Shown in pieces: positions 56,164 to 64,000 of a stretch of DNA of 64,000 nucleotides; position 1 is the stretch's first letter; the number at the start of each line of letters is the position of its first letter. The DNA is taken from positions 744,001-808,000 of the forward strand of contig NZ_CAJPVG010000001.1 of assembly GCF_905397375.1 (NCBI RefSeq). The letters are read 5' to 3'. Below the pieces are notes generated by a model that was given only the letters and a program-made list of their open reading frames with translations, did not search any database and had not been told where the DNA came from. Source of the DNA: Ralstonia mannitolilytica. Lineage in GTDB: Bacteria; Pseudomonadota; Gammaproteobacteria; Burkholderiales; Burkholderiaceae. A program made the position numbers and the translations under genes.

Positions 56164-56419
56164 GTGCGCACGATGTTCGTGACAGGGATCGCGTCACGAT
56201 AAAGGCAAGCCGTCTGCGGTGCAACCGCGTCATCCAGCGCGCTCCGGCTGCGCCGCGGCGATCGCGCGCGAGGCCGCCGGCCGGGACGTTCGGCCCATGC
56301 GGGCATGTGTGACAGCCGTGTCCGGCCAGCATGTCGGCACGCCATGCCGGCAGCGCCGCACAGCCCACCTGCGGGACAGTTCTACAATGAGCCTTTCCCG
56401 GCCCCTTATTTCTTCTGCC

Positions 56420-57154
56420 ATGCGGGTGCTTCTCGTAGAAGACGACGACATGATCGGCGAAAGCGTGCGCAAGGGTTTGCGCCACGACGGCTTTGCGATC
56501 GATTGGGTGCGCGACGGCGAGGCCGCCGTGCAGGCCGTGACGGCGCCCGGTGCCCACGCCGCGGAGCCAGGCGGTTCCATGTTCGACCTCATGCTGCTCG
56601 ACCTCGGCCTGCCCAAGCGCGACGGACTGGAGGTGGTGCGCGAGGTCCGTCAGCGCGGCATTGCCATCCCCATCCTGATCCTGACCGCGCGCGATGCCGT
56701 GGCAGACCGCGTGGCGGGCCTGAACGCCGGCGCCGATGATTACCTCGTCAAGCCGTTCGACCTCCAGGAGCTTGCCGCGCGCATGCATGCGCTGCTGCGC
56801 CGCCAGGGCGGCCGTGCCGATCCGCTCCTGCGCCATGGCGAAGTGCTGCTCAACCCCGTGACGCGCGAGGTGCTGCGCGCCGGGATTCCGGTCAAGCTGT
56901 CGGGGCGTGAGTTTGCCGTGCTGCATGCGCTGCTTGCGCGGCCCGGCAAGGTGTGGTCGATCGCGCAGCTGCAGGACAACCTGTACGGCTGGGACGAAGA
57001 AGTCGGCAGCAACACGGTCGAGGTCTACATCCACGCGCTGCGCAAGAAGCTTGGCAGCCACTTCATCCAGAACATCCGCGGCGTGGGGTATGTGATCCCG
57101 CGCGAGACGCCCACGCCGCCCGCGGAACCTGCCACCGGCGCAGACGCCCAATAG
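56420..57154 (+). CDS. OmpR/PhoB-family response regulator (QseB/PmrA-like)
   Basis: 244 residues from the ATG at 56420. Receiver domain: acidic pocket VEDDD near residue 7, phospho-acceptor in LLDLGLPKRDGLE, and the Lys in YLVKPFDLQEL. The C-terminal winged helix has LSGREFAVLHALLARPGKV, NTVEVYIHALRKKLG and IRGVGYVI, typical of the QseB/PmrA branch. A TACAAT sequence at 56383-56388 may be its -10. It is 3 bases ahead of its sensor kinase. A PmrA/QseB-type direct repeat before the following protease gene suggests one target. Confidence 0.92.
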   Translation: MRVLLVEDDDMIGESVRKGLRHDGFAIDWVRDGEAAVQAVTAPGAHAAEPGGSMFDLMLLDLGLPKRDGLEVVREVRQRGIAIPILILTARDAVADRVAGLNAGADDYLVKPFDLQELAARMHALLRRQGGRADPLLRHGEVLLNPVTREVLRAGIPVKLSGREFAVLHALLARPGKVWSIAQLQDNLYGWDEEVGSNTVEVYIHALRKKLGSHFIQNIRGVGYVIPRETPTPPAEPATGADAQ

Positions 57155-57157
57155 CCC

Positions 57158-58474
57158 ATGCAATCGATCCGAAAAACGCTGCTGTGGTGGCTGGCCGGCG
57201 GGCTGCTCGCCGGCATCGTCATTGCCACTGGGCTCATCTATGCGCAGGCGCGCCAGGAGGCCAACGCGCTGTTCGACTACCAGATGCAGCAGGTGGCCGC
57301 CGCGTTGCCCAGCCAGTGGATCGACCCGCCCCCGCCCGCGCTGGCGGGCATCGCGCGCGATGACGACGTCGTCATCCGCATCTGGGACGGCTCGGGCCGC
57401 AGCCTGTATCTGTCGCATGCGAGGCCGGATCTGCCGGAGCGCGCGGAGCTCGGTTTTTCCGATGTGAACACGCCAGAGGGTGCCTGGCGCGTGTATAGCG
57501 TCGCGTTCGGGCCTGCCGTGGTGCAGATCGCGCAGCCCTACAGCGCGCGGCACGAGGTGGCGGCGCGCATGGCGCTGCGGACAGTCGCCCCGCTGCTGAT
57601 CCTCTTGCCGCTGCTCGCCTGGATCGTATGGCTGGCGGTGGGGCGGGGGCTCGCGCCGCTGGGGACAGTCGCCCAGCAAGTGCAGACGCGCGATGCGGCA
57701 GCGCTGTCGCCGCTGCCCACGCATGGGCTGCCTGCCGAGATTCGCCCGCTCACCAACGCGCTGAATGACCTGCTGGTGCGGCTCGGGACAGCGCTCGCGC
57801 ATCAGCGCGCGTTCGTCGCCGATGCGGCGCATGCGCTGCGCACGCCGCTGGCCGCGCTCAAGCTGCAGCTGCAGGTGGCCGACCGCGCGCAGGACGAGGA
57901 CGAACGCCGCGCGGCGCACGCCGATCTGCATCGCGGTGTGGAGCGCATGATCCGCCTCGTCGGCCAGCTGCTGACGCTGGCGCGGCAGGAGCCTGGCGCC
58001 GCCGATACGCAGCGTGCGCCGGTTGCGATCGATGCGGTGGCGGCCGACGTGGTGGGCGAGCTCTCGGCAACGGCGGTGCAGAAGGGCATCGACCTGGGCA
58101 TCGCCGTGGAGTCGCAGCCCGCGTCGGTGATCGGCAATGCCGATGCGCTGCGCGTGCTGCTCGTGAATCTCGTCGACAACGCGCTGTGCTATTGCCCACG
58201 CGGCGCGCGCGTCGACGTGATCACCGGCCATGCACCCGACGGCGGCGCGCAGCTCGTGGTGGAAGACAACGGCCCCGGCATTCCCGCCGAAGAGCGCGAG
58301 CGCGTGCTGGACCGCTTCTACCGCCCCACGCAGGCGCCCACGGGCGGCAGCGGCCTGGGGCTCGCGATCGTGCGCGAGATCGCCCAGGCGCACGACGCCA
58401 CGCTGGCTCTGGAGGAGCGCGAGGGAGGCGGCCTGCGTGTCGTGCTGCGCTTTCCGTTTCAGGCGCGTGCATAG
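57158..58474 (+). CDS. Sensor histidine kinase (QseC-like)
   Basis: 438 residues. Two membrane helices flank a periplasmic sensor of about 130 residues: the first is WWLAGGLLAGIVIATGLIYA, the second VAPLLILLPLLAWIVWLAVG. HAMP-like region, then the H-box FVADAAHALRTPLAALKLQ with the autophosphorylated His. The ATPase has NLVDNALCYCPRGA (N-box), VEDNGPGIPAEE and GSGLGLAIVREIA. Senses an envelope signal and phosphorylates the partner encoded just upstream. Confidence 0.93.
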   Translation: MQSIRKTLLWWLAGGLLAGIVIATGLIYAQARQEANALFDYQMQQVAAALPSQWIDPPPPALAGIARDDDVVIRIWDGSGRSLYLSHARPDLPERAELGFSDVNTPEGAWRVYSVAFGPAVVQIAQPYSARHEVAARMALRTVAPLLILLPLLAWIVWLAVGRGLAPLGTVAQQVQTRDAAALSPLPTHGLPAEIRPLTNALNDLLVRLGTALAHQRAFVADAAHALRTPLAALKLQLQVADRAQDEDERRAAHADLHRGVERMIRLVGQLLTLARQEPGAADTQRAPVAIDAVAADVVGELSATAVQKGIDLGIAVESQPASVIGNADALRVLLVNLVDNALCYCPRGARVDVITGHAPDGGAQLVVEDNGPGIPAEERERVLDRFYRPTQAPTGGSGLGLAIVREIAQAHDATLALEEREGGGLRVVLRFPFQARA

Positions 58475-58513
58475 CCAGGCGGGCGGCATGTGACGCCAGG
58501 TGCCGCCCCCGCG

Positions 58514-58530
58514 TTTAAGTCTCGTTTAAG
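58514..58530 (+). promoter_or_regulatory. PmrA/QseB-type binding site before the protease gene
   Basis: TTTAAG-TCTCG-TTTAAG: two direct copies of TTTAAG with a 5-base gap, fitting the PmrA consensus YTTAAK-N5-YTTAAK exactly. The two-component genes just upstream encode a matching regulator, and the next gene starts at 58619. Spacing to the start (about 90 bases) allows an activated promoter in between. Confidence 0.6.
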
Positions 58531-58618
58531 TCTGGCCGCCTACGATGCCTGCAACCGATGGGCACCGCAGGCGAGTCCGCCCGCCGTTGCCCTCGCACCA
58601 GCAAGAGAGGACACGACA

Positions 58619-60091
58619 ATGACACGTCAAACCCTGGCACGCAGCGCGGCCGGCCTGGCCGCCGTGGTCGCCGTTGCAGGCGGTTATGCGTATCTGCAGA
58701 AAGACATGATCACGCGCGCCGTGGCCGCTCCCGTGGCCGCGGTGACAGCCCCCGCCGCTGCAACGGCCCCGGTGGCCGTGCCGGCGCCGATGGACTTTTC
58801 CGGCATCGTCGAGCGCTATGGCCCCGCGGTGGTCAACATCAGCACCACCGCGCATGCGCAGCGCACCAGCATGCAGGGGCTGCCGCCCGGCATGAGCCCC
58901 GATGATCCGTTCGCCGAATTCTTCAAGCGTTTCATGCCGCAGATGCCGCAGCAGCGCGGTGACCAGATCGTGCGCGGCCTGGGCTCGGGCTTCATCGTCT
59001 CGGCCGATGGGCTGATCCTCACCAACGCCCACGTGGTGGATGGCGCGCAAGAAGTGAACGTCAAGCTGACGGACCGCCGCGAATTCAAGGCCAAGGTGCT
59101 GGGCGTGGACAAGCAGTCCGACGTGGCCGTGCTGCGCATCTCGGCCAAGAACCTGCCGGTGGTGCAGATCGGCAACCCGGCCAACACCAAGGTCGGTGAG
59201 CCGGTGGTGGCGATCGGCTCGCCGTACGGCTTTGAGAACACCGTCACCGCTGGCATCGTGAGCGCCAAGTCGCGCTCGCTGCCCGACGACACCTATGTGC
59301 CGTTCATCCAGACCGATGTGGCCGTGAACCCCGGCAACTCGGGCGGCCCGCTGTTCAACCAGCGTGGCGAGGTCATCGGCATCAATTCGCAGATCTACAG
59401 CCAGACCGGCGGCTACCAGGGCCTGTCATTCGCCGTGCCGATCGACGTGGCGATGAAGGTGGAGCAGCAACTCGTCGCTACGGGCAAGGTCACGCGCGGG
59501 CGCCTGGGCATTGCGGTGCAGGAGGTCGACCAGTCGCTGGCCGATTCCTTCAGGCTGCCCAGGCCCGAGGGCGCGCTCGTCAACTCCGTGGAAGACGGCG
59601 GCCCCGCGGCCAAGGCCGGTTTGCAGCCCGGCGACGTCATCCTGCAGATCAACGGCGTGCACATCGATCGATCGGGCGATCTGCCGGAGCAGGTGGCCGA
59701 CATCAAGCCGGGGACGACGGTACCGCTGCAGGTGATGCGTCAGGGCAAGCCGGTCACGTTGTCGGTAACCGTGGGCGCCGCCAAGGACGCGAAGGTGGCC
59801 TCCAGCGACAACGCTGCGCCCAACCAGGGCCGCCTTGGTCTGGCGGTGCGGCCGCTGCAGCCGGAAGAGAAGCGGCAGAGCGGTCTGGCCGGCGGCCTGG
59901 TCGTGATGGATGCGACGGGCCCCGCGGCCAAGGTCGGGATCCAGCCGGGCGACGTGATCCTGTCGCTCAACGGTACGCCGGTGTCGTCGGTGCAGGAGCT
60001 GCGCACGCTGGTGGATCGCGCCGGCAAGCATGTCGCATTGCTCGTGCAGCGTGACGACACGAAGATCTTCGTGCCGGTGGATCTGGGCTGA
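58619..60091 (+). CDS. DegP/Do family serine protease
   Basis: Periplasmic protease and chaperone for misfolded envelope proteins; 490 residues. ATG at 58619 after AGAGAGGA. An N-terminal signal or anchor (LARSAAGLAAVVAVAGGYAY) is followed by an Ala/Pro-rich linker. Trypsin-like triad: His 138 in LTNAHVVDG, Asp 168 in SDVAVLRI, Ser 241 in NPGNSGGPLF. Two PDZ domains follow: GRLGIAVQEVDQSLAD and GLAVRPLQPEEKRQSG, each with a GLQPGDVI-type loop. Placed directly after a two-component system and under a matching regulator site, so probably part of its response. Confidence 0.94.
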   Translation: MTRQTLARSAAGLAAVVAVAGGYAYLQKDMITRAVAAPVAAVTAPAAATAPVAVPAPMDFSGIVERYGPAVVNISTTAHAQRTSMQGLPPGMSPDDPFAEFFKRFMPQMPQQRGDQIVRGLGSGFIVSADGLILTNAHVVDGAQEVNVKLTDRREFKAKVLGVDKQSDVAVLRISAKNLPVVQIGNPANTKVGEPVVAIGSPYGFENTVTAGIVSAKSRSLPDDTYVPFIQTDVAVNPGNSGGPLFNQRGEVIGINSQIYSQTGGYQGLSFAVPIDVAMKVEQQLVATGKVTRGRLGIAVQEVDQSLADSFRLPRPEGALVNSVEDGGPAAKAGLQPGDVILQINGVHIDRSGDLPEQVADIKPGTTVPLQVMRQGKPVTLSVTVGAAKDAKVASSDNAAPNQGRLGLAVRPLQPEEKRQSGLAGGLVVMDATGPAAKVGIQPGDVILSLNGTPVSSVQELRTLVDRAGKHVALLVQRDDTKIFVPVDLG

Positions 60092-60136
60092 TTCGGGGCC
60101 GATGGGGGCCCGGCCTCTCTCCTGAGCATGCACGTT

Positions 60137-60171
60137 GCGGCGCGCCCCGCCGAGGGGCCGCGCCGCTGTTT
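60137..60171 (+). terminator. Terminator-like hairpin after the Do protease
   Basis: GCGGCGCG-CCCC (60137-60148) pairs with GGGG-C-CGCGCCGC (60154-60166) around GCCGA with one bulge, followed by TGTTT. It is 46 bases after the protease stop; the T-run is short. Confidence 0.5.
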
Positions 60172-60190
60172 CATGGCGCCGCAGCGCAGC

Positions 60191-60769
60191 TCAGTGCGCC
60201 ACGCACAGCCGCGCTGTCGCGCGGTCCAGTGCAATGCGATGCAGCGTGTCGAGCGACTGCTCCCGCGTGACGCGCTCGACTTCCTTTGCCACCTGCACCG
60301 GGCAATCCGCGCGGCCGCGTGCCGGGGCCGCGTCGCGCAGCGCTTGCAGGATGGATTTCTGCAAGCCGTCCAGCCTGGGCCGGATGACGTCGCGCAGGCT
60401 CTGCCGCTGCGCTTGGGGTGCGGCCCCGGCCCGGCGCCAGTCATTGAGCAGGGCGTACTGCACTTCCTTGTTGGCTTCGATCTGGTCGGCAAACACGCTC
60501 CCCACATCGACGGGGGCCAGCCCGTATGCCGGCGCTTCGCCCGAGACATTGGCAATGACCTGCGCTTCGCGTGCCGCGTCATAGACGGGTTGGCCGCTGT
60601 CCCATTTGCTCAGGGCGACCTGATCTGCGGTGACGAGTCGATCGGCCAGATGGCGGATCAGCGGCGCAAGCGCGCCTTCTTCGGCATGGGCGGGAAGGGC
60701 GCACGCGGCAGCCAACAACAGGGCGCACGCGAGTCGGGCGGTTTTGGGAACGTTGCAGTCGATCTTCAT
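60191..60769 (-). CDS. Secreted chorismate mutase (AroQ gamma type)
   Basis: 192 residues with a clear signal peptide (LACALLLAAACALPAHA, cut about residue 29). The mature helical domain carries LIRHLADRLVTADQVALSKW, EAQVIANVSGEA, DQIEANKEVQYALLNDW, matching periplasmic *AroQ proteins, with a Lys and Arg/Gln set for the carboxylates. Converts chorismate to prephenate outside the cytoplasm. A pair of Cys (CPVQV and RLCVAH) may form a disulfide. Such exported mutases are known from Pseudomonas, Salmonella and plant pathogens; the role is unclear. Confidence 0.88.
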   Translation of the reverse strand: MKIDCNVPKTARLACALLLAAACALPAHAEEGALAPLIRHLADRLVTADQVALSKWDSGQPVYDAAREAQVIANVSGEAPAYGLAPVDVGSVFADQIEANKEVQYALLNDWRRAGAAPQAQRQSLRDVIRPRLDGLQKSILQALRDAAPARGRADCPVQVAKEVERVTREQSLDTLHRIALDRATARLCVAH

Positions 60770-60959
60770 GCGGCTACCGGCCTGAGGGAGGAAGCGGCCA
60801 TGATACCGAAGCAAGGACGGCCCGCGCGCTGCAACGTTGCGCCGGTGCCCGGCCCGCTTGCGTTTGCACGTGCCGTTGGCCACAAACCCAGGTATCATGC
60901 GGGCTACGCGCCGTGAGTGTCTGCAAAGCCAGCGGCGGCGCTAGCTTGAGCGTACGACG

Positions 60960-61310
60960 ATGGATTTCGACCCCGATCTGGAAGGTTTGCCGCTGTTCGC
61001 CAAACCCGCATTCGGCTGGGAGGAACCGGTGTCGGCGCCGCCCACCGAAACACCCCCCGCCAAACCGAGTCGCCCGCGCCAATGGCGCGGCCCGATCACG
61101 CATTGGGAACGCGGCTATCGCTCCCACTACTACCGCGACAAGCGCGGCAAGAAGCTCGGTGAAATCCACCTCAGCCCGCGCGGTCAGCTGCCGCTGGTCT
61201 ACCGCTGGCTGGCCGGCACGCTGTCTGGCATCGAGGGTTCGCTGTCGCATGCGCGCATGCGCGTGGAAGAAGCGATCGGGTTCGGGATGCGCCAGATGGC
61301 GCTGTTCTGA
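60960..61310 (+). CDS. Conserved hypothetical protein
   Basis: 116 residues, soluble. N-terminal 40 residues are Pro-rich (FGWEEPVSAPPTETPPAKPS). The rest is basic and aromatic: WRGPITHWERGYRSHYYRDK, GKKLGEIHLSPRG and LVYRWLAGTLSGIE. No catalytic or metal motif recognised. It is divergent from the chorismate mutase gene. Confidence 0.65.
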   Translation: MDFDPDLEGLPLFAKPAFGWEEPVSAPPTETPPAKPSRPRQWRGPITHWERGYRSHYYRDKRGKKLGEIHLSPRGQLPLVYRWLAGTLSGIEGSLSHARMRVEEAIGFGMRQMALF

Positions 61311-61382
61311 GTCGCTCACCGGGCACATTGGCGGGCACGGCCGATGCGTCGATGTTCGGGTTCACCAGCCAGGAGAACCCCC

Positions 61383-61709
61383 ATGCCCACCATCGTCCGC
61401 ATCTTCACAGACTCCGCCGCCGCCGAAGCGGCCCGCCTCGCCGTGCTGAGCACGGGCCTCGCACGCGAGCGCGTGGCGCTGTCGCATCAGGCTGACGAGG
61501 CAGGCGCCTTGTGCGGCAACTTCCTCTGCGGCGACTACGAGCCCGGCGGCGAGATTGCCGAGACGTACGAGCGCAAGTTTCAGAACGTCGTGATCGGCGG
61601 GCGTTTCCTGCTGACCATCGAAGCCGAGCCTTCGGAGGTGGATGCCGCCGAAGCGGCGCTGCACTCCGCCGGCGGGCGCGCCGTCGACGACTTGGGCCCG
61701 GAGCGCTGA
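61383..61709 (+). CDS. Small protein, possible stress-type alpha/beta domain
   Basis: 108 residues; ATG at 61383 with AGGAG ahead. The pattern of strands and helices (TIVRIFTDSAAAEAARLAVL, NVVIGGRFLLTIEAEPSEVD, AAEAALHSAGGRAVDDL) suggests a ferredoxin-like alpha/beta fold, as in short general-stress proteins. Contains LCGNFLCGDYEPGG with two Cys. Not assigned to a family with confidence. Confidence 0.6.
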   Translation: MPTIVRIFTDSAAAEAARLAVLSTGLARERVALSHQADEAGALCGNFLCGDYEPGGEIAETYERKFQNVVIGGRFLLTIEAEPSEVDAAEAALHSAGGRAVDDLGPER

Positions 61710-61773
61710 GAGCGGGGCGGCGGCGCCGGCGTGCAGCGATGGCACCGGACTGCCGCCAGCGCTGCGGCCGCTG

Positions 61774-62391
61774 CTACAAGGCCAGCAAATCCTCCGGCCG
61801 GCCGAGCAGCGGCGCCCCCGCGTGTTGCTGCAACGCGTCTGGCGCCGTGTATCCCCAGGCCACTCCCCGGAACGCGATGCCTGCGGCGCGCGCCGCATCG
61901 GCGTCGCGCATTTCGTCACCCACATACAGCACGTCTTCCGGGCGCACGCGTGTCGAGGCCGTGAGCGCCGCCAGCTTGCGCGCCTTGCCGAATACCGAGA
62001 TGCCGCAGCTGTAGTGGTGGACCCACCGTGTTGCCGGCCCCAGCACGGCCCGCACGTTGTCCTCGGCGTTGGATGTGGCGATGGCCAGACGCACACCACG
62101 CCCTGCGAGTGTTGCGAGCGTGTCCGCGACGCCGTCGAACAGGCGGGTCTGGGCGATGCGCTCACGCATCTGCTGCCGCATCTCGAGGGTGATGGCGGGG
62201 GCCTTCCACAACGGCACATCCAGCAGGCGCATGACGTCGCGCGCCGATGCTCCGCGCGCCTGCGCCAGCCGTGCACCTTCGAGCCGGTGGAATCCGTGTT
62301 TCGCTGCTGCCGCATTCAGTGCATCGACGAACGCGTCGAAGGAATCGGCCAGTGTGCCGTCAAAGTCAAAGGCGATGAGTCCGTAGGGCAT
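61774..62391 (-). CDS. HAD family hydrolase (phosphoglycolate-phosphatase-like)
   Basis: 205 residues. HAD motif I is FDFDGTLADSFDAFVDALN, motif II is AIATSNAEDNVRAVLG, and the later motifs lie in VRPEDVLYVGDEMRDADAARAAG. The cap domain is helical (subclass IA, as in Gph/PGP). It hydrolyses a small phosphate ester or phosphonate; substrate unknown. It is divergent from the RibD-C-like gene. Confidence 0.86.
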   Translation of the reverse strand: MPYGLIAFDFDGTLADSFDAFVDALNAAAAKHGFHRLEGARLAQARGASARDVMRLLDVPLWKAPAITLEMRQQMRERIAQTRLFDGVADTLATLAGRGVRLAIATSNAEDNVRAVLGPATRWVHHYSCGISVFGKARKLAALTASTRVRPEDVLYVGDEMRDADAARAAGIAFRGVAWGYTAPDALQQHAGAPLLGRPEDLLAL

Positions 62392-62544
62392 CCGTGCCGG
62401 CGTTGGAAAAGGCGGGGCGCCGATTGTAGCGGCCCAGGCATGCGCTGGGGCGACGGCGTCCGTTGCGCCTCAGCCGATCTAAAACTCGCGCGCTGCCGAT
62501 CCCGTAGCATTGCGGTCCCCCGAACAACAACGAGAGCGCATGCC

Positions 62545-63102
62545 ATGTCCAAGACCCAGTACTACGCCGCCAGCAGCCTCGACGGGTTCATCGCCACGCC
62601 GGACCACTCGCTCGATTGGCTGATGCAGTTCGGCTCGCTCGAGGGCACGAGCTACGACGGCTTCATCCGCGAGGTCGGCGCGTTGGCGATGGGCGCCTCC
62701 ACGTATGAATGGCTGCTGCGAGAGCTCGTCAAGCCGGGCACGGAGCACGCGCAGCCGTGGCCGTATGCGGCGCCGGCGTGGGTCTTCACGTCGCGCACGC
62801 TGCCGCGCGTGGAAGGCGCTGACATCCGCTTCGCACACGGCGATGTGGCGCCAGTCCATCGGGACATGCTGGCCGCCGCCAGCGGCCGCAACGTATGGAT
62901 CGTCGGCGGCGGCGAGCTGGCCGGCCAGTTTCTCGATGCGGGGCTGCTTGACGAGCTGATCGTGCAGGTGATGCCGGTGGTGTTGGGTGGCGGCCTGCCG
63001 CTGCTGCCGCGCCGCATCGTCACGCCGCCGCTGAAGCTCACCTCGGCGCTGCCGTACAAGGACACGTTCGTCGAGATGCGGTACGAGGTGGTGCGGGCGT
63101 AA
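62545..63102 (+). CDS. Dihydrofolate reductase family protein (RibD C-terminal-like)
   Basis: 185 residues. Starts with the DHFR-like strand YYAASSLDGFIATPDHSLDWL, then LAMGASTYEWLL and the nucleotide-binding VWIVGGGELAGQFLDAGLLD; toward the end the ELIVQVMPVVLGGGLPLL stretch is typical of the RibD C-terminal (5-amino-6-ribosylamino reductase) fold. Probably an NADPH-dependent reductase of unknown substrate. Not a riboflavin-cluster gene by context. Confidence 0.84.
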   Translation: MSKTQYYAASSLDGFIATPDHSLDWLMQFGSLEGTSYDGFIREVGALAMGASTYEWLLRELVKPGTEHAQPWPYAAPAWVFTSRTLPRVEGADIRFAHGDVAPVHRDMLAAASGRNVWIVGGGELAGQFLDAGLLDELIVQVMPVVLGGGLPLLPRRIVTPPLKLTSALPYKDTFVEMRYEVVRA

Positions 63103-63121
63103 CGCCAGGGTCCGGGCTGGT

Positions 63122-63505
63122 TCAGCCGGCAAGGTCATAGGGCCGGGTCATGATTTCCAGAAGGTGTCCGTCGGGATCGTCGAAATACAGGCCGCGCCCG
63201 CCGTTGTGCGCGTACGTTTCATTGGCCCGGTGCTTGCCGGGGTCGGCCCAGTACGGCAGCCCCTGCGCCTGGATGGACGCAAACGCGCGGTCGAACTCGG
63301 CGTCGCTCACGAGAAAGGCATAGTGCTGCATGGCGATCGGCGAGTCGCTGTCGAAGAAGTCGAGCGACACGCCGTTCGATAGCGGGACGACCAGCATCTG
63401 CCCGAACGGAATCGGCTCGGGCAAGTCGAGGATGTCGCGCAGGAAGCGTGTGGAGCGCTCCTTGTTGCGGCACCAGACGATGGTGTGGTTGAGCTCGATG
63501 GGCAT
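63122..63505 (-). CDS. VOC family protein (glyoxalase/bleomycin-resistance fold)
   Basis: 127 residues from the ATG at 63505. Two beta-alpha-beta-beta-beta units: LNHTIVWCRNKERSTRFLRD with a first metal His, and HYAFLVSDAEFDRAF with the second; the last stretch NGGRGLYFDDPDGHLLEIMT has the closing Glu. The family includes dioxygenases, isomerases and resistance proteins. The function is not set. Confidence 0.82.
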   Translation of the reverse strand: MPIELNHTIVWCRNKERSTRFLRDILDLPEPIPFGQMLVVPLSNGVSLDFFDSDSPIAMQHYAFLVSDAEFDRAFASIQAQGLPYWADPGKHRANETYAHNGGRGLYFDDPDGHLLEIMTRPYDLAG

Positions 63506-63669
63506 GTAGCCCCCGCAACGCTGTTCTGACACGATAGTCCATGCAGCCTGGCATGCAAGGCGGGGTGGGCACGGGGCACCCGCGTGGCCGCGTGCATTGG
63601 CCAAAAGGGCATCTGTCCGCACGTTGTGTTCGCGGCTAAGATGGCGGCGTTCCCCTACCTGCCGATGCC

Positions 63670-64000
63670 ATGTCTTCCTTGCGCGCATTCTTCACGACCG
63701 CCTTCCGCTGGCAGCGCGGCCGCCAGGGCACGGGCTACGACAAGATGCTGCTGGCCACCGCGCTGTGGCCGCTCCCGTTCGACAGCTACCTGATCCGCTA
63801 TCCGGACGGGGCGGAGATTCCCCCACATACCGACCCGGTCGCCGATGGCCGCCACTACCGGCTCAACATCGTGCTGAAGTCGCCGCGTTCGGGCGGGGAA
63901 TTCGTCTGCGCCAGCCCGATCTTCCAGACGCGGCGCATCAAGCTGTTCCGCCCCGATGCATGTGAGCACAGTGTCACGCGGGTGGAGGGCGGCAGCCGCT
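63670..64000 (+). CDS. 2-oxoglutarate/Fe(II)-dependent oxygenase family protein, 3' end outside window
   Basis: At least 110 residues from the ATG at 63670, cut by the right edge. Jelly-roll fold signature: SYLIRYPDGAEIPPHTDPV with the Fe-binding His-x-Asp, YRLNIVLKSP, GGEFVCASP, and CEHSVTRVEGGSR at the end, which gives the distal His and the Arg that binds 2-oxoglutarate. Likely a prolyl-hydroxylase-like or small-molecule hydroxylase; substrate unknown. Confidence 0.75.
   Translation, partial: MSSLRAFFTTAFRWQRGRQGTGYDKMLLATALWPLPFDSYLIRYPDGAEIPPHTDPVADGRHYRLNIVLKSPRSGGEFVCASPIFQTRRIKLFRPDACEHSVTRVEGGSR

Noticed and set aside
63112..63129. Terminator hairpin between the RibD-C-like and VOC genes
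   Set aside because: The stem has a bulge, a 3-base loop, no T-run and overlaps the VOC stop codon.

Overview
The window is GC-rich (roughly two thirds G+C by eye), densely packed chromosomal DNA from a betaproteobacterium. The intracellular PHB depolymerase, the Entner-Doudoroff genes with a HexR regulator, a caa3-type oxidase and many Burkholderiaceae-type hypotheticals point to Ralstonia or a close relative; this is inferred from gene content, not from a marker gene. I see no rRNA, tRNA, CRISPR array, insertion sequence or phage gene.

Layout. 1-9588 is a catabolic module: a GntR/FCD regulator cut by the left edge, a five-gene branched-chain/amide-type ABC importer, an M20-type amidohydrolase, an M81 (MlrC-like) peptidase and, convergently, a bicupin. 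9677-14997 holds PHB depolymerase, a GST, a RidA/D-amino-acid dehydrogenase pair and an unknown membrane protein. 15001-20976 is a complete RND tripartite efflux operon. 21193-27259 is a run of stress-type genes (SDR, DUF421, small hydrophilic protein, NRAMP-like transporter, Zn-alcohol dehydrogenase) leading into a PIG-L deacetylase and a glycosyltransferase. 27273-37249 is a minus-strand surface-glycan operon of nine genes, with UDP-xylose synthase, five glycosyltransferases (two of them heptosyltransferase-like), a TobZ/NodU-type carbamoyltransferase, a heptose-bisphosphate phosphatase and an SDR; most genes overlap by ATGA. Just upstream on the same strand are a GlcG/HbpS-like protein and a 996-residue protein joining an ABC exporter to a degenerate histidine-kinase ATPase and a response-regulator receiver domain. 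This fusion is the most unusual object in the window.

41249-48922 contains a PLP trans-sulfuration enzyme, a caa3-type cytochrome oxidase operon (coxB, coxA, two subunit III genes, subunit IV), a 4-TM protein, a DUF3293 protein and a universal stress protein. The coxA frame lacks its expected stop, as if one base were missing. 49048-56163 holds a YceH protein and the glucose/Entner-Doudoroff genes: edd divergent from zwf-pgl-glk, with hexR convergent to glk. Two HexR-type palindromes lie in the edd-zwf gap. 56420-60091 is an OmpR-type two-component system followed by a DegP/Do protease whose upstream region carries a direct repeat of the PmrA/QseB type. 60191-64000 holds a secreted chorismate mutase, small hypotheticals, a HAD phosphatase, a RibD-C/DHFR-like protein, a VOC protein and the start of a 2-oxoglutarate/Fe(II) oxygenase cut by the right edge.

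The genes suggest a metabolically flexible soil/water bacterium. Glucose is routed through Entner-Doudoroff under HexR, with PHB turnover, an extra terminal oxidase, efflux, envelope proteolysis under two-component control, and a locus for a carbamoylated, heptose- and probably xylose-containing envelope glycan.
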